From positions 248,001 through 312,000 of the forward strand of contig NZ_JAJVKW010000005.1 of the NCBI RefSeq assembly GCF_024198255.1: 64,000 nucleotides of DNA, in the 5' to 3' direction. This DNA is from Myxococcus guangdongensis. GTDB taxonomy: Bacteria; Myxococcota; Myxococcia; Myxococcales; Myxococcaceae. Of this stretch, positions 42,677-51,430 are shown piece after piece; position 1 is the first letter of the stretch; each line of letters begins with the position of its first letter. Made by a program: the position numbers and the translations under genes. The notes under the pieces are model-generated. The model did no database searches and was not told the DNA's origin. It saw only the letters and a program-made list of their open reading frames with translations.

Positions 42677-44763
42677 TGCGTTCCTTCAGGCTCATCCGTC
42701 TTGCCGTCCTCGGGCTCGCGCTCGCGTGGACGGCTCCCTCCTACGCCCAGAGCTTCGAGGGCCTGGACCTGGGCGGTCAGTCCAAGTCCAAGAAGAAGAA
42801 GGGCGCGAGCTCTTCCAGGTCATCCAAGGCGTCCAAGTCCGCCAAGGGCTCCAAGTCCGCCAAGGGCAAGAAGAAGAACGGGCGCGGCAAGGCCGCTCCC
42901 GCGGTGGACGACACGCCGGACGAGGACGAGTCGCTCGCCTCGCCCGCGCCCGTGGAGGCCGCTCCCTCGGCCGTCACGGCTCCGGCGGCGACGCCCGCCG
43001 CGACCACCTCCACGCCCGCGACGCCTCCGGCGCCCACGCCCGCGGCCCCTCCGGCGCAGGACAGCTCCGGCGGCTTCGGGCTGGACCTGACGCAGCAGGA
43101 GGCCCCCAAGACTCCGGCGCCCACCATGTCGTTCGACGCGGTGGACGTGTCGGGCAAGACGGCGGACCGTCAGCGCCTGGACGTGGCGGTCAGCCTCTTC
43201 AAGAACGACGAGTACGAGAAGGCCTCCATGGCGGCCCACGAGCTGCTGGCGGACCCGAAGCTGGCGGGTCTGCACACCGAGGCGCGCTACGTGCTGGCCA
43301 AGTCGCTCTACCGCATGGGCATGTACCACTCGTCGCTCGGCGAGTTCTCGAAGATCCTCTCGCTGGGACCCTCGACCAAGTTCTTCAAGACGAGCCTGGA
43401 GTGGCTGTTCTTCATCAGCCGCAAGACGAAGAACGAGACGGTCATCCTCGATGAGATCGCCCGGCACGCGAACCAGGAGTTCCCGGAGAAGTACCGCAAC
43501 GAGTTCCGGTACCTGCTGGCGCGCTACCACTTCGTGCGCGGCCGCGCGCTGGACCAGGTGGGCCAGACGGCGGACGCGGACAAGAGCTTCAACGAGGTGA
43601 AGCGGCTGACGCTGCTCATCCCGAAGACGGACGTGTTCTACCCCCGCGCGCGGTACCTGGACGGCATCGCGTCGTTCCGCAACGGCAGCCGTCAGAAGGA
43701 CGCGGCGTCCAAGCGCGGCAACGGGGAGATGCTCGCGTCGGTGGAGGCGATGAAGGAAGTGGTGCGCCTCACCCGCCCGATGGCCGGCAAGTCCGCGGAC
43801 CAGGCCAAGGCGGACAAGTCCCTGCGTGAGCTGGCGTTCATGCAGCTGGCGCGCACGCACTACGGCATGCAGCAGAACCGCTACGCGCTGTTCTACCTGG
43901 GCAAGGTGGAGCGCGGGAACACGCAGTGGCTGGAGTCGCTCTTCGAGTCGAGCTGGGCCAACTACCGCGTGGGCCAGTACGAGCAGGCGCTGGGCAACCT
44001 CATCACCCTGTCGTCGCCCTTCTTCCGCGAGGAGTACTTCCCGGAGGCGCTCATCCTCAAGGCGGTCATCTATTACGAGAACTGCCGCTACCGCGAGTCG
44101 AACATCATCCTCCAGGACTTCGAGCGCACGTACCTGCCGGTGCATGACCAGCTCGAGGGCCTGGTGAAGAAGGACATGGAGGCCTCGGCCTACTACTCGG
44201 TGCTCTCCGACGTGCAGAAGAAGAACAAGGAGGGGCTGGAGAAGAACGACACCGACCTCATCCTGGAGCGCATCCTCCGCCTGGCCCTGACGGACCAGGA
44301 CCTGCGCAAGACGAACGACTCCATCCTCGAGCTCGAGGGGGAGATGGACGCCTTCGCCAGCCGCGGCGACACCTTCAAGTACTCCGAGCTGTCCAAGCAA
44401 CTGCTCGAGGAGCTCAAGGTGCAGCGCCTGAGCCTCACCTCCAAGGCCGGCATCATGGCCAAGGGCAAGCTGGAGACGGAGCTCGTGGCGCTCAAGCAGC
44501 TGCTCGCCAATGGCCTGCGCATCAAGTTCGAGACCACCACGAAGGAGAAGGAGTTCCTGGAGGAGCAGCTCAAGGCGGGCGGCCGCACGGCCATCGTCAA
44601 GAAGTACCGCTTCTCCGTGGCGGTGGCGGACGACCAGCTCTATTGGCCGTACGAGGGTGAGTACTGGCGCGACGAGCTGGGCACCTACCAGTACACGCTG
44701 ACCAAGGGCTGCATCGACCGGGACTCGGCGAACCGCAGCGTCCAGTCGGCGGAGGCCCTGTAG
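42673..44763 (+). CDS. gltC: Periplasmic TPR protein, GltC-like (gliding motility)
   Basis: 696 residues. A signal peptide (about 1-25, ending APSYAQ) is followed by a Lys/Ser tract (SKSKKKKGASSSRSSKASKS), then an Ala/Pro/Thr-rich spacer to about residue 150. TPR-type helices occupy about 165-480, and a charged coiled-coil region (about 490-640) precedes a short C-terminal domain (YRFSVAVADDQLYWPYEGEYW). M. xanthus GltC is a periplasmic TPR protein of similar size that contacts the GltA/GltB/GltK outer-membrane set. It is the last gene of the coupled operon, and a strong terminator follows 55 bases later. Confidence 0.75.
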   Translation: MMRSFRLIRLAVLGLALAWTAPSYAQSFEGLDLGGQSKSKKKKGASSSRSSKASKSAKGSKSAKGKKKNGRGKAAPAVDDTPDEDESLASPAPVEAAPSAVTAPAATPAATTSTPATPPAPTPAAPPAQDSSGGFGLDLTQQEAPKTPAPTMSFDAVDVSGKTADRQRLDVAVSLFKNDEYEKASMAAHELLADPKLAGLHTEARYVLAKSLYRMGMYHSSLGEFSKILSLGPSTKFFKTSLEWLFFISRKTKNETVILDEIARHANQEFPEKYRNEFRYLLARYHFVRGRALDQVGQTADADKSFNEVKRLTLLIPKTDVFYPRARYLDGIASFRNGSRQKDAASKRGNGEMLASVEAMKEVVRLTRPMAGKSADQAKADKSLRELAFMQLARTHYGMQQNRYALFYLGKVERGNTQWLESLFESSWANYRVGQYEQALGNLITLSSPFFREEYFPEALILKAVIYYENCRYRESNIILQDFERTYLPVHDQLEGLVKKDMEASAYYSVLSDVQKKNKEGLEKNDTDLILERILRLALTDQDLRKTNDSILELEGEMDAFASRGDTFKYSELSKQLLEELKVQRLSLTSKAGIMAKGKLETELVALKQLLANGLRIKFETTTKEKEFLEEQLKAGGRTAIVKKYRFSVAVADDQLYWPYEGEYWRDELGTYQYTLTKGCIDRDSANRSVQSAEAL

Positions 44764-44817
44764 CGGGAATCCCCGCGTCGAATCGTCGCGGGGGGCTCGC
44801 ACGGAGCGCCTTTTCGA

Positions 44818-44854
44818 CCGCCGGAGCGCTATCTTCCGCGCTCCGGCGGTTTTT
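44818..44854 (+). terminator. Intrinsic terminator of the glt operon
   Basis: CCGCCGGAGCG (44818-44828) pairs perfectly with CGCTCCGGCGG (44839-44849), an 11-bp stem with a 10-base loop, followed by TTTTTC. It is the clearest Rho-independent terminator in the window, and it separates gltC from the MFS gene. Confidence 0.93.
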
Positions 44855-44878
44855 CATTTCAGGCAAAGGGAGCTACGG

Positions 44879-46159
44879 GTGAGCCGGACGGCGTCACTGC
44901 GCGTCGTCTTCGGAATCGTGTCGCTGGACCTCATCGGGTTCGGCATCCTGATTCCGCAGCTGGGCGTGTACGGAGTGAAGTTCGGGGCGTCGCCCTTCAC
45001 GGTGGGCCTGCTCATCTCCGTTTTCTCGTTGATGCAGCTCATCGCGGCGCCGGTGCTCGGGCGGCTGTCGGACAAGTACGGCCGCAGGCCCGTGCTCCTG
45101 GCCAGCCAGGTGGGCTCGCTGGTGGGCTACCTGCTGTTCGCCGTGGCGCACTCGCTGCCGCTGTTGTTCCTGGCGCGCGTCATCGACGGCATCTCCGGCG
45201 GCAACATCGCCACGGCGCAGGCGGTGGTGGCGGACATCACCAAACCGGAGGAGCGGGCGCGGGGCATGGGCGTCATCGGCGCGGCCTTCGGGCTGGGCTT
45301 CGTGCTGGGGCCCGCGCTCGGGGGCTTCCTGGGCGCGTGGGGCGGCAACCTGGCCATCGGCCTGTTCGCCGCGGGGCTGGTGGCCGTCAACCTGGTCTGC
45401 ACGTACCTGTTCCTGCCGGAGTCGCGCGCGCCGGGCGGACCGGAGGGCCACGCGCGCACGCTCAAGGGCGTCGCCCAGGCGCTGCGGCTGCCCGTGGTGG
45501 CGAAGTGCCTGGTGCTGATGCTGCTGTTCACCACGGCCTTCGCCCAGATGGAGGGCACCTTCTCCGTCTACCTGCTGACGCGCTTCCTCTCCTCGGGGCC
45601 GGTGGCGCTGGAGGAGGGCGGCCTGTTCCTGCACGCGGTGCGCACCGACGCGGCGGTGCTGAAGGAGGCCAGCCTTCGCGCCGGCTGGCTCTTCGCCGTG
45701 GTGGGCATCCTCAGCGCGCTGGTGCAGGGTGGGGTGGTGCGCCGGCTGGTGGGCAAGGAGGGCGGCGGCTCCGGGCGCGAGGCGCAGGTGGCCCTGGCGG
45801 GCTTCGCGGTGACGGCGATGGGGCTGGCGCTCCTGCCGCTTGCCCCCACGTATGGGTGGCTGTTCCCCGTCATGGGCCTGTTGGCGGTCGGCTCGGCCCT
45901 GACGAACCCGTGCCTGTCCGCGCTGGTCTCCCTCCATGCGCCGGCGGACCGGCTGGGCGCGGCCCTGGGGGGCTTCCAGGCGGCGGGCTCGCTGGGGAGA
46001 ATCGTGGGCCCGGCGCTGGGCGGGTGGCTCTTCACCCGTCTGGGGCCTGGGGCGCCGTACGGCACGGCGGCGGGAATGCTCGTCGTGGGGGCGCTGGTGG
46101 CGGCCTCGTTGGTGGGGCAGGCAAGAATGGCAGGCGCGAGGGCCCAACAAAGGTCGTAA
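44879..46159 (+). CDS. Major facilitator superfamily transporter, TetA-like
   Basis: 426 residues with about 12 transmembrane helices. The loop 2-3 signature GRLSDKYGRRPVLL (motif A) is intact, and the helix-5 antiporter motif appears as GFVLGPALGGFLG. These are typical of proton-coupled drug or metabolite exporters. The start is GTG 44879, with AAAGGGAG six bases upstream. It begins 25 bases past the glt terminator, so it needs its own promoter. It ends one base before plsX and may be cotranscribed with it. The substrate cannot be inferred. Confidence 0.88.
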   Translation: MSRTASLRVVFGIVSLDLIGFGILIPQLGVYGVKFGASPFTVGLLISVFSLMQLIAAPVLGRLSDKYGRRPVLLASQVGSLVGYLLFAVAHSLPLLFLARVIDGISGGNIATAQAVVADITKPEERARGMGVIGAAFGLGFVLGPALGGFLGAWGGNLAIGLFAAGLVAVNLVCTYLFLPESRAPGGPEGHARTLKGVAQALRLPVVAKCLVLMLLFTTAFAQMEGTFSVYLLTRFLSSGPVALEEGGLFLHAVRTDAAVLKEASLRAGWLFAVVGILSALVQGGVVRRLVGKEGGGSGREAQVALAGFAVTAMGLALLPLAPTYGWLFPVMGLLAVGSALTNPCLSALVSLHAPADRLGAALGGFQAAGSLGRIVGPALGGWLFTRLGPGAPYGTAAGMLVVGALVAASLVGQARMAGARAQQRS

Positions 46160-46160
46160 G

Positions 46161-47207
46161 ATGGAGGCCATGGTGGTCAAGCAGCCGCAGCCCGTGACGA
46201 TTGCCTTCGACGTGATGGGGACGGACCATGGGCCCGCGGAGGTGGTGCGCGGCGCCGCGCAGCTCTCCCTGGACTCCCCCCACATCCATGCGTTGCTGGT
46301 GGGGGACCGCACCCTCATCGACAACGCGCTCGCGGAGACGAAGCACAACGGCGAGCGCATCTCCGTCCAGCATGCCTCCGACTTCGTGGGCATGGACGAG
46401 AAGCCCGGCGAGGCCCTGGCGCGCAAGCCCAACGCCTCGGTGGCCGTGGCCGCCAGGCTCGTGGCCGAGGGCGAGGCGCAGGCGCTGGTGTCCGCGGGCA
46501 ACACGGGCGCGGGTGTGCTCGCGTGCGCGCGGCACTTCCAGCTCATCCCCGGGGTGCGCCGGGCGGCGCTCGCCACCGTGTACCCCACGCGCTCGGTGCG
46601 CGGCGCGAAGGAGGACCCGTTCTCCCTCATCCTCGACGTGGGCGCCACGGTGGAGGCCACCGCGGATGACCTGGTGACGTTCGCGGTGATGGGCTCGAAC
46701 TACGCGCGCATCATCTCCCGCAACGAGCGGCCCAAGGTGGCGCTGCTCTCCAACGGCGTGGAGCCCCAGAAGGGCCCGCCCCGGGTGGTGGAGGCGCACG
46801 CGCGGCTGTCGGAGATGAAGGACATCCACTTCATCGGCAACGTGGAGGGCATCGACATCCCCAAGGGCACCGCGGACGTCATCGTCACGGACGGCTTCGT
46901 GGGCAACGTGTGCCTGAAGATGCTGGAGGGCGTGCACGAGACGGTGGTGGAGCTGGCCCAGTACGCCTACAAGGAGAGCCTGCGCTGGCGCGCGGGCCTG
47001 GCCATGCTGTCCAGCGGCATCCAGCGCATCAAGGACATCACCGACTGGAACCAGTACGGGGGCGCGCCCATCCTCGGGTTCGACCGCATCTTCATCAAGG
47101 CGCACGGGCGCTCCAAGGCGCACGCCATCGCCAACGCGGGCAAGGTGGCCGCCAAGGTGGTGGCCAACAACCTGGGCAACGCCATCCGGGAAGGCCTCCA
47201 GAAGTGA
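46161..47207 (+). CDS. plsX: Phosphate acyltransferase PlsX
   Basis: 348 residues. Recognised by TIAFDVMGTDHGPAEVVRGA, the LVSAGNTGAGVLACARHF block, ILDVGATVEA, and VIVTDGFVGNVCLKMLEGV. PlsX makes acyl-phosphate from acyl-ACP for the PlsY step of phospholipid synthesis. It normally sits between rpmF and fabH; here it lies between an MFS gene and a HAD gene. A second methionine three codons on has GGAGG just before it and could also serve as start. The stop overlaps the next gene's GTG. Confidence 0.95.
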   Translation: MEAMVVKQPQPVTIAFDVMGTDHGPAEVVRGAAQLSLDSPHIHALLVGDRTLIDNALAETKHNGERISVQHASDFVGMDEKPGEALARKPNASVAVAARLVAEGEAQALVSAGNTGAGVLACARHFQLIPGVRRAALATVYPTRSVRGAKEDPFSLILDVGATVEATADDLVTFAVMGSNYARIISRNERPKVALLSNGVEPQKGPPRVVEAHARLSEMKDIHFIGNVEGIDIPKGTADVIVTDGFVGNVCLKMLEGVHETVVELAQYAYKESLRWRAGLAMLSSGIQRIKDITDWNQYGGAPILGFDRIFIKAHGRSKAHAIANAGKVAAKVVANNLGNAIREGLQK

Positions 47208-48253
47208 GTCTGCCGGACCGTATCGATCCGCGGCCTCCGCGGCGCATCTACCGCTGGGACCTGGACAAGACGTACCTCCAGACCGACTTCGACTCGCTCC
47301 GGGACTTGCTGCGCACCGCGTTCCAGAAGGCGCACGAGAAGGTCGCCGTCCCGGGGGCGAGCGCGCTCATCCGCGAGCTGTCGGAGAGCGGCGATTCGCG
47401 GCTGTGCATCGTCTCCGGCAGCCCCAAGCAGATGCGCGCGGTGCTGGAGGAGAAGCTCAAGCTGGACGGCGTGCGCTGGGACGAGTTCGTCCTCAAGGAC
47501 AACGTGGGCAACCTCTTGCGCGGCCGCTTCCGGGCCCTGCGCGGGCAGGTGGGCTACAAGCTGCCGGCCATCCTGGAGAGCCGGGTGAAGGCGCCCGCGG
47601 AGGCGGAGGAGGTCCTCTTCGGGGACGACGCGGAGGCGGACGCGTTCATCTACTCGCTCTTCGCGGACCTCATCGCCGGGCGCGTGGACGAGCGGGTGCT
47701 GTCGCAGGTGCTGGAGGCGGGCGGGGTGTACCCGGACGACGCGGAGCGGGTGCGCGCGGCGTGGAAGCAGATTCCGGTGGCGGACCCGGTGCGGCGCATC
47801 TTCATCCACCTGGACAAGCTGACGCCGCCCGCGCACTTCACGCCCTACGGGCCGCGCGTGGTGCCCATCTTCAACTACTTCCAGGCGGCGCTGGTGCTGC
47901 TGGCCGACGGCCACCTGTCTGCGCCCCAGGTGCTCAAGATCGCCGTGGAGATGGTGCAGACGGCCGGCCACAACATCATCACCCTCTCCAACTCCTTCCA
48001 GGACCTCTTGCGCCGGGGCCTGCCGCTGCAGCAGGCGGCGGTGGCGCTGTCCCAGGCGCTGGAAGGGCCCAACAAGCTGTTGGCCGCCATGCGTCCGATG
48101 CCGGACATCCTGTCCGCCTTCAGCAAGCGGCTGGCCGCGCTGGGCACCCCGCCGCCCCCACCGCCAGTGCAGGCGGTGGACTACGTGTCCCTCATCCACC
48201 ACGCGCTGCCTCGCAACCACAAGGGGCGCACCCGGCCCTCACCTGGTGGGTAG
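47204..48253 (+). CDS. HAD-superfamily phosphatase-like protein
   Basis: 349 residues. The four HAD motifs are visible: YRWDLDKTYLQT (Asp nucleophile and general acid), CIVSGSPKQMR (motif II Ser), GYKLPAIL (motif III Lys) and VLFGDDAEADAF (motif IV). The layout resembles bacterial relatives of the App1 phosphatidate phosphatase (DUF2183). A helical C-terminal half of about 150 residues follows. The start is GTG 47204, overlapping the plsX stop as GTGA, so expression is coupled to phospholipid synthesis; a lipid phosphate substrate is an inference from this. A proline run (PPPPPP) near residue 315 is a linker. Confidence 0.78.
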   Translation: MSLPDRIDPRPPRRIYRWDLDKTYLQTDFDSLRDLLRTAFQKAHEKVAVPGASALIRELSESGDSRLCIVSGSPKQMRAVLEEKLKLDGVRWDEFVLKDNVGNLLRGRFRALRGQVGYKLPAILESRVKAPAEAEEVLFGDDAEADAFIYSLFADLIAGRVDERVLSQVLEAGGVYPDDAERVRAAWKQIPVADPVRRIFIHLDKLTPPAHFTPYGPRVVPIFNYFQAALVLLADGHLSAPQVLKIAVEMVQTAGHNIITLSNSFQDLLRRGLPLQQAAVALSQALEGPNKLLAAMRPMPDILSAFSKRLAALGTPPPPPPVQAVDYVSLIHHALPRNHKGRTRPSPGG

Positions 48254-48765
48254 GGCGGGCAGGGTCGCTCGCCAGCCCCTTGTCCAGGGGGGCGGGCGCA
48301 CGGTGCTTGGGACGTTTCCAGAACGTTTCGGTCCGTACCAGTGTTGATACCCAGGCAGAGTCCGCAGGCGGGCCTCGGGCCAGGGGCCGGTGTCCGGCGC
48401 CCAGGTCGATACTCGTGGCGGACCCTATTAACGGCCTGGAGCGAACTGGAACCGGATGTCCTTCGACGCTGCTTCGAATGCGCGGATGAGCCCCTTCTCG
48501 CCGGACGAGCGGAGGGTGGGGCACTGTCGCTCCACCTGCCCGGTGGGCTCGCTGAAAGGGCGCTACTCCCTCCCGGGGCGGATGCGCTATAGACGGCTGC
48601 CCCTGAAGCGCCCCGTGCGGGGTGTCCAAGGCGATGACGCGAGTTTTGACTGAGACGCCGCCTGCCGGCGGTCCCCCGCCACCTGCGCCCGATTTTGACG
48701 CGCGCGAGGTTGCCTCCTTCGAGGCGGCGGTGGGCTCCAGGCGCGGCGACCAAGAGGTTTTCTAC
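48254..48765 (+). other. Long leader region before pcnB
   Basis: About 500 bases lie between the HAD stop and the preferred pcnB ATG. The last 130 bases stay open in the pcnB frame, and an alternative ATG at 48634 would add 44 residues. The rest holds no convincing gene, tRNA or terminator. TATAGA near 48588 is a possible -10 box without a good -35 partner. The length could hold a regulated leader, but I see no clear structure. Confidence 0.4.
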
Positions 48766-50490
48766 ATGTCTTCCAATCTGGAGCTGACGGCGGCCCCCTC
48801 GGAACAGGCGACTGCCCCCGAGAACGAGGCCACTGCTTCCGCCCCTTCCGAGGTCGAGTCCCCATCCCCCCTGCTGGCCCAGTCGGCCCCCACCGCCCGA
48901 GCGCCGGAGCCCCCGTCGGAAGACGAGGCGGACGACGACGAGGATGACGACGACGAGGCGGACGCGCTCGACGCGGGCTTCGACGACCCGGTGCTGGGCG
49001 CCGCCGCGGAGGTGCTCGCGGCCGCGGAGGCGCAGGACGCGGCCGAGGCCGCCGCCGACGAAGAGGTGGAGCAGGTGCCCACCGTGCTCGAGCCCGAGCC
49101 CGAGCCGACCCCCTACGAGCGCGAGCTGCACGCGCCCCACGTGCGCTCCACCGGCGAGCCGGCGGAGATCGACCCGGACGAGCTGGACCCGGACGCGCTC
49201 AAGGTGGTGCTGCGGCTGCATCAGCACGGGCACCAGGCGTACCTGGTGGGCGGCTGCGTGCGCGACCTGCTCCTGGGCCGCAAGCCCAAGGACTTCGACG
49301 TGGCCACCAGCGCGCACCCGAACGAGGTGCGCGCCATCTTCCGCAACTGCCGGCTCATCGGCCGTCGCTTCCGGCTGGCGCACGTCTACTTCAAGGGGGG
49401 GAAGATCATCGAGGTCTCCACCTTCCGCGCGAACCCCACGGAGCTGGAGGCCGCCGCGCCGGCCGCGCCGGAGGACGGGGAGAGCGGCGAGGGGGATGAC
49501 CTGCTCATCACCCACGACAACGTCTTCGGCACCGCGCAGCAGGACGCGCGCCGCCGCGACTTCACCATCAACGGCCTGTTCTACGACGTGAGCGAGGGAC
49601 GGGTCATCGACTACGTCCGCGGCCGGCGTGACCTGGACGAGCGCTTCATCCGCACCATCGGCGACCCCGAGGTGCGCATGCGCGAGGACCCGGTGCGCAT
49701 CCTCCGCGCCGTGCGCTTCGCCGCGAAGCTGGACCTGGACATCGAGTCGCGCACGTACGCGGCCATGGAGGGCGCGGTGGAGGACCTGCCGCGCTGCGCG
49801 CCCGCGCGCCTGTTGGAGGAGACCTTCCGCCTCATCCGCGGTGGGGTGTCCGCGCCCGCGCTCAAGCTGCTCGACGCGCTCGACGCGCTGAAGCTGCTCC
49901 TGCCGCCCGTCAACGCGTACCTCAAGCAGCACGGCAAGGAGGGCGAGAAGACCTTCTACGCCTTCGCCCAGGCGTTGGACCGCCGGGTGGCCGCGGGCGA
50001 GCCGCTCGACGACGCCATCCTGCTGGCGGCGCTGCTGGTGCCCATCAGCCACTCTGCGCCTCCGGCCGAGCCGCAGGACGGGGGCCGTCCGTCGGTGTCG
50101 CAGGTGGTGGAGGAGCTGCTCGCGGGCTTCGTGCAGTCGGCCCGGCTGCCGCGCCGCATCGCCGAGCGCTGCCGCATGCTGCTGCTCGCCCAGCGCACGC
50201 TGTCGGGGGAGCGCCGTCGCAAGAGCGCGGCCTTCCGTCGGCACCCGCTGTTCGGCGAGGCGCTCACCGTGTTCGAGATGTCGGTGGAGGCCACCAGCGA
50301 GGGGCGTGAGCAACTGGAGGCGTGGAAGGCCGGCGAGGTGCCGCAGCCGCGCGCCGAGTCCTCGGATGGAGAGGGTGGCTCGGAGCCCGGTGGTCAGCGC
50401 AAGCGCCGCCGCCGTCGTCGTCGTCGTCGTTCCTCCGGTGAAGGGGCCGCCTCGGCGGGTTCTTCCGGCTCGGGCGCCGGCGAGGCGTGA
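48766..50490 (+). CDS. pcnB: Poly(A) polymerase I with acidic N-terminal and Arg-rich C-terminal tails
   Basis: 574 residues from ATG 48766, which has AAGAGG eight bases upstream; ATG 48634 would give 618. The first 120 residues are disordered and strongly acidic (EDEADDDEDDDDEADALD). The nucleotidyltransferase core follows: YLVGGCVRDLLLGRKPKDFD with the DxD metal site, FRNCRLIGRRFRLAHVYF, RRRDFTINGLFYDV and REDPVRILRAVRFAAKL. The FRNCRL-GRRFRLAHV block is typical of PcnB rather than CCA-adding enzymes. PcnB adds poly(A) to RNA 3' ends and speeds decay. The C-terminus carries nine successive Arg codons in CGC/CGT repeats. The stop overlaps the next gene as GTGA. Confidence 0.88.
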   Translation: MSSNLELTAAPSEQATAPENEATASAPSEVESPSPLLAQSAPTARAPEPPSEDEADDDEDDDDEADALDAGFDDPVLGAAAEVLAAAEAQDAAEAAADEEVEQVPTVLEPEPEPTPYERELHAPHVRSTGEPAEIDPDELDPDALKVVLRLHQHGHQAYLVGGCVRDLLLGRKPKDFDVATSAHPNEVRAIFRNCRLIGRRFRLAHVYFKGGKIIEVSTFRANPTELEAAAPAAPEDGESGEGDDLLITHDNVFGTAQQDARRRDFTINGLFYDVSEGRVIDYVRGRRDLDERFIRTIGDPEVRMREDPVRILRAVRFAAKLDLDIESRTYAAMEGAVEDLPRCAPARLLEETFRLIRGGVSAPALKLLDALDALKLLLPPVNAYLKQHGKEGEKTFYAFAQALDRRVAAGEPLDDAILLAALLVPISHSAPPAEPQDGGRPSVSQVVEELLAGFVQSARLPRRIAERCRMLLLAQRTLSGERRRKSAAFRRHPLFGEALTVFEMSVEATSEGREQLEAWKAGEVPQPRAESSDGEGGSEPGGQRKRRRRRRRRRSSGEGAASAGSSGSGAGEA

Positions 50491-51419
50491 GCACGCAGGC
50501 GCCGCGCGCGGACGAGTCCCGTGCGCGCGTCTACGGCGGGCTGGTGCTGGGCGTCGTGGCCGTGTCCTGGGCCGCGCCGCTCATCCGCTTCGCCGAGGCC
50601 CCGTCGCTGGCCATCTCCGCGTGGCGCCTCACCTTCGCCGCGGCGCCGCTGCTGGCGCTCGCGTGGGTGCGAGGGCGCTCGGAGCTGGCCTCCTTCTCCT
50701 GGCGCACGTGGGGCTGGCTCCTGGTGTCGGGGCTCGCGCTGGCGCTGCACTTCGCGACGTGGATTGCGTCGCTCCAGTACACCACCGTGGCCAGCTCCGT
50801 GGCGCTCGTCACCACGCAGCCGGTGTGGGTGACGCTGTTCGCGTGGCTCGCCTTGTCGGAGCGCGTGGGCTCGCGGGGCGTGGCGGCGCTGGTGCTGTGC
50901 CTGTCGGGCAGCGTGCTCATCGGCGCGCGGGACTTCGCGGCCGGCGGCACGGCGCTGTGGGGGGACTTGCTCGCCGTGGCCGGGGCCATCATGGCGGCGG
51001 TGTACTTCGTCGTGGGCCGCCGCGTGCGCGAGTCCATGTCGCTGGGCACCTACGTGGGCGTCGTCTACGCGGTGGCGGCGGTGGCGCTGCTGCTGGCGCA
51101 CGGCTTCGTCGACTCGCCGCTGACGGGCTTCTCGTCGCGCACGTGGTGGGTGCTGTTGGGGCTGGCGCTGGTGCCGCAGCTCATCGGCCACTCGCTGCTC
51201 AACGCTTCGGTGCGCCACCTGTCCGCGCCCTTCGTGGCGGTGGCCTCGCTGGGGGAGCCCGTGCTGTCCACGCTGTGGGCGGTGCCGCTGTTGGGCGAGA
51301 CGCCGGACTGGGTGCAGCTCGTGGGCGGCGGGCTCGCGCTGGTGGGCGTGCTGGTGATGTCGCGGGACGAGGCCGCGCGGCAGCCGCCTCCTCCGGACAT
51401 GGTGCCCGCGGCGGACTGA
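50487..51419 (+). CDS. DMT-superfamily transporter, EamA type
   Basis: 310 residues with ten predicted transmembrane helices in two EamA repeats (about 17-145 and 160-295). The second repeat ends VASLGEPVLSTLWAVPLLGE, the typical EamA block. Such proteins export amino acids or other metabolites; the substrate is unknown. The start is GTG 50487, overlapping the pcnB stop. The stop is 11 bases from the dinB stop, tail to tail. Confidence 0.87.
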   Translation: MSTQAPRADESRARVYGGLVLGVVAVSWAAPLIRFAEAPSLAISAWRLTFAAAPLLALAWVRGRSELASFSWRTWGWLLVSGLALALHFATWIASLQYTTVASSVALVTTQPVWVTLFAWLALSERVGSRGVAALVLCLSGSVLIGARDFAAGGTALWGDLLAVAGAIMAAVYFVVGRRVRESMSLGTYVGVVYAVAAVALLLAHGFVDSPLTGFSSRTWWVLLGLALVPQLIGHSLLNASVRHLSAPFVAVASLGEPVLSTLWAVPLLGETPDWVQLVGGGLALVGVLVMSRDEAARQPPPPDMVPAAD

Positions 51420-51430
51420 GGGCCAGGGCC

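Noticed and set aside
48192-48629. A 145-codon minus-strand frame before pcnB
   Set aside because: Composition is Pro/Arg/His-rich with no ribosome-binding site or family; it lies in a spacer and overlaps the HAD C-terminus.
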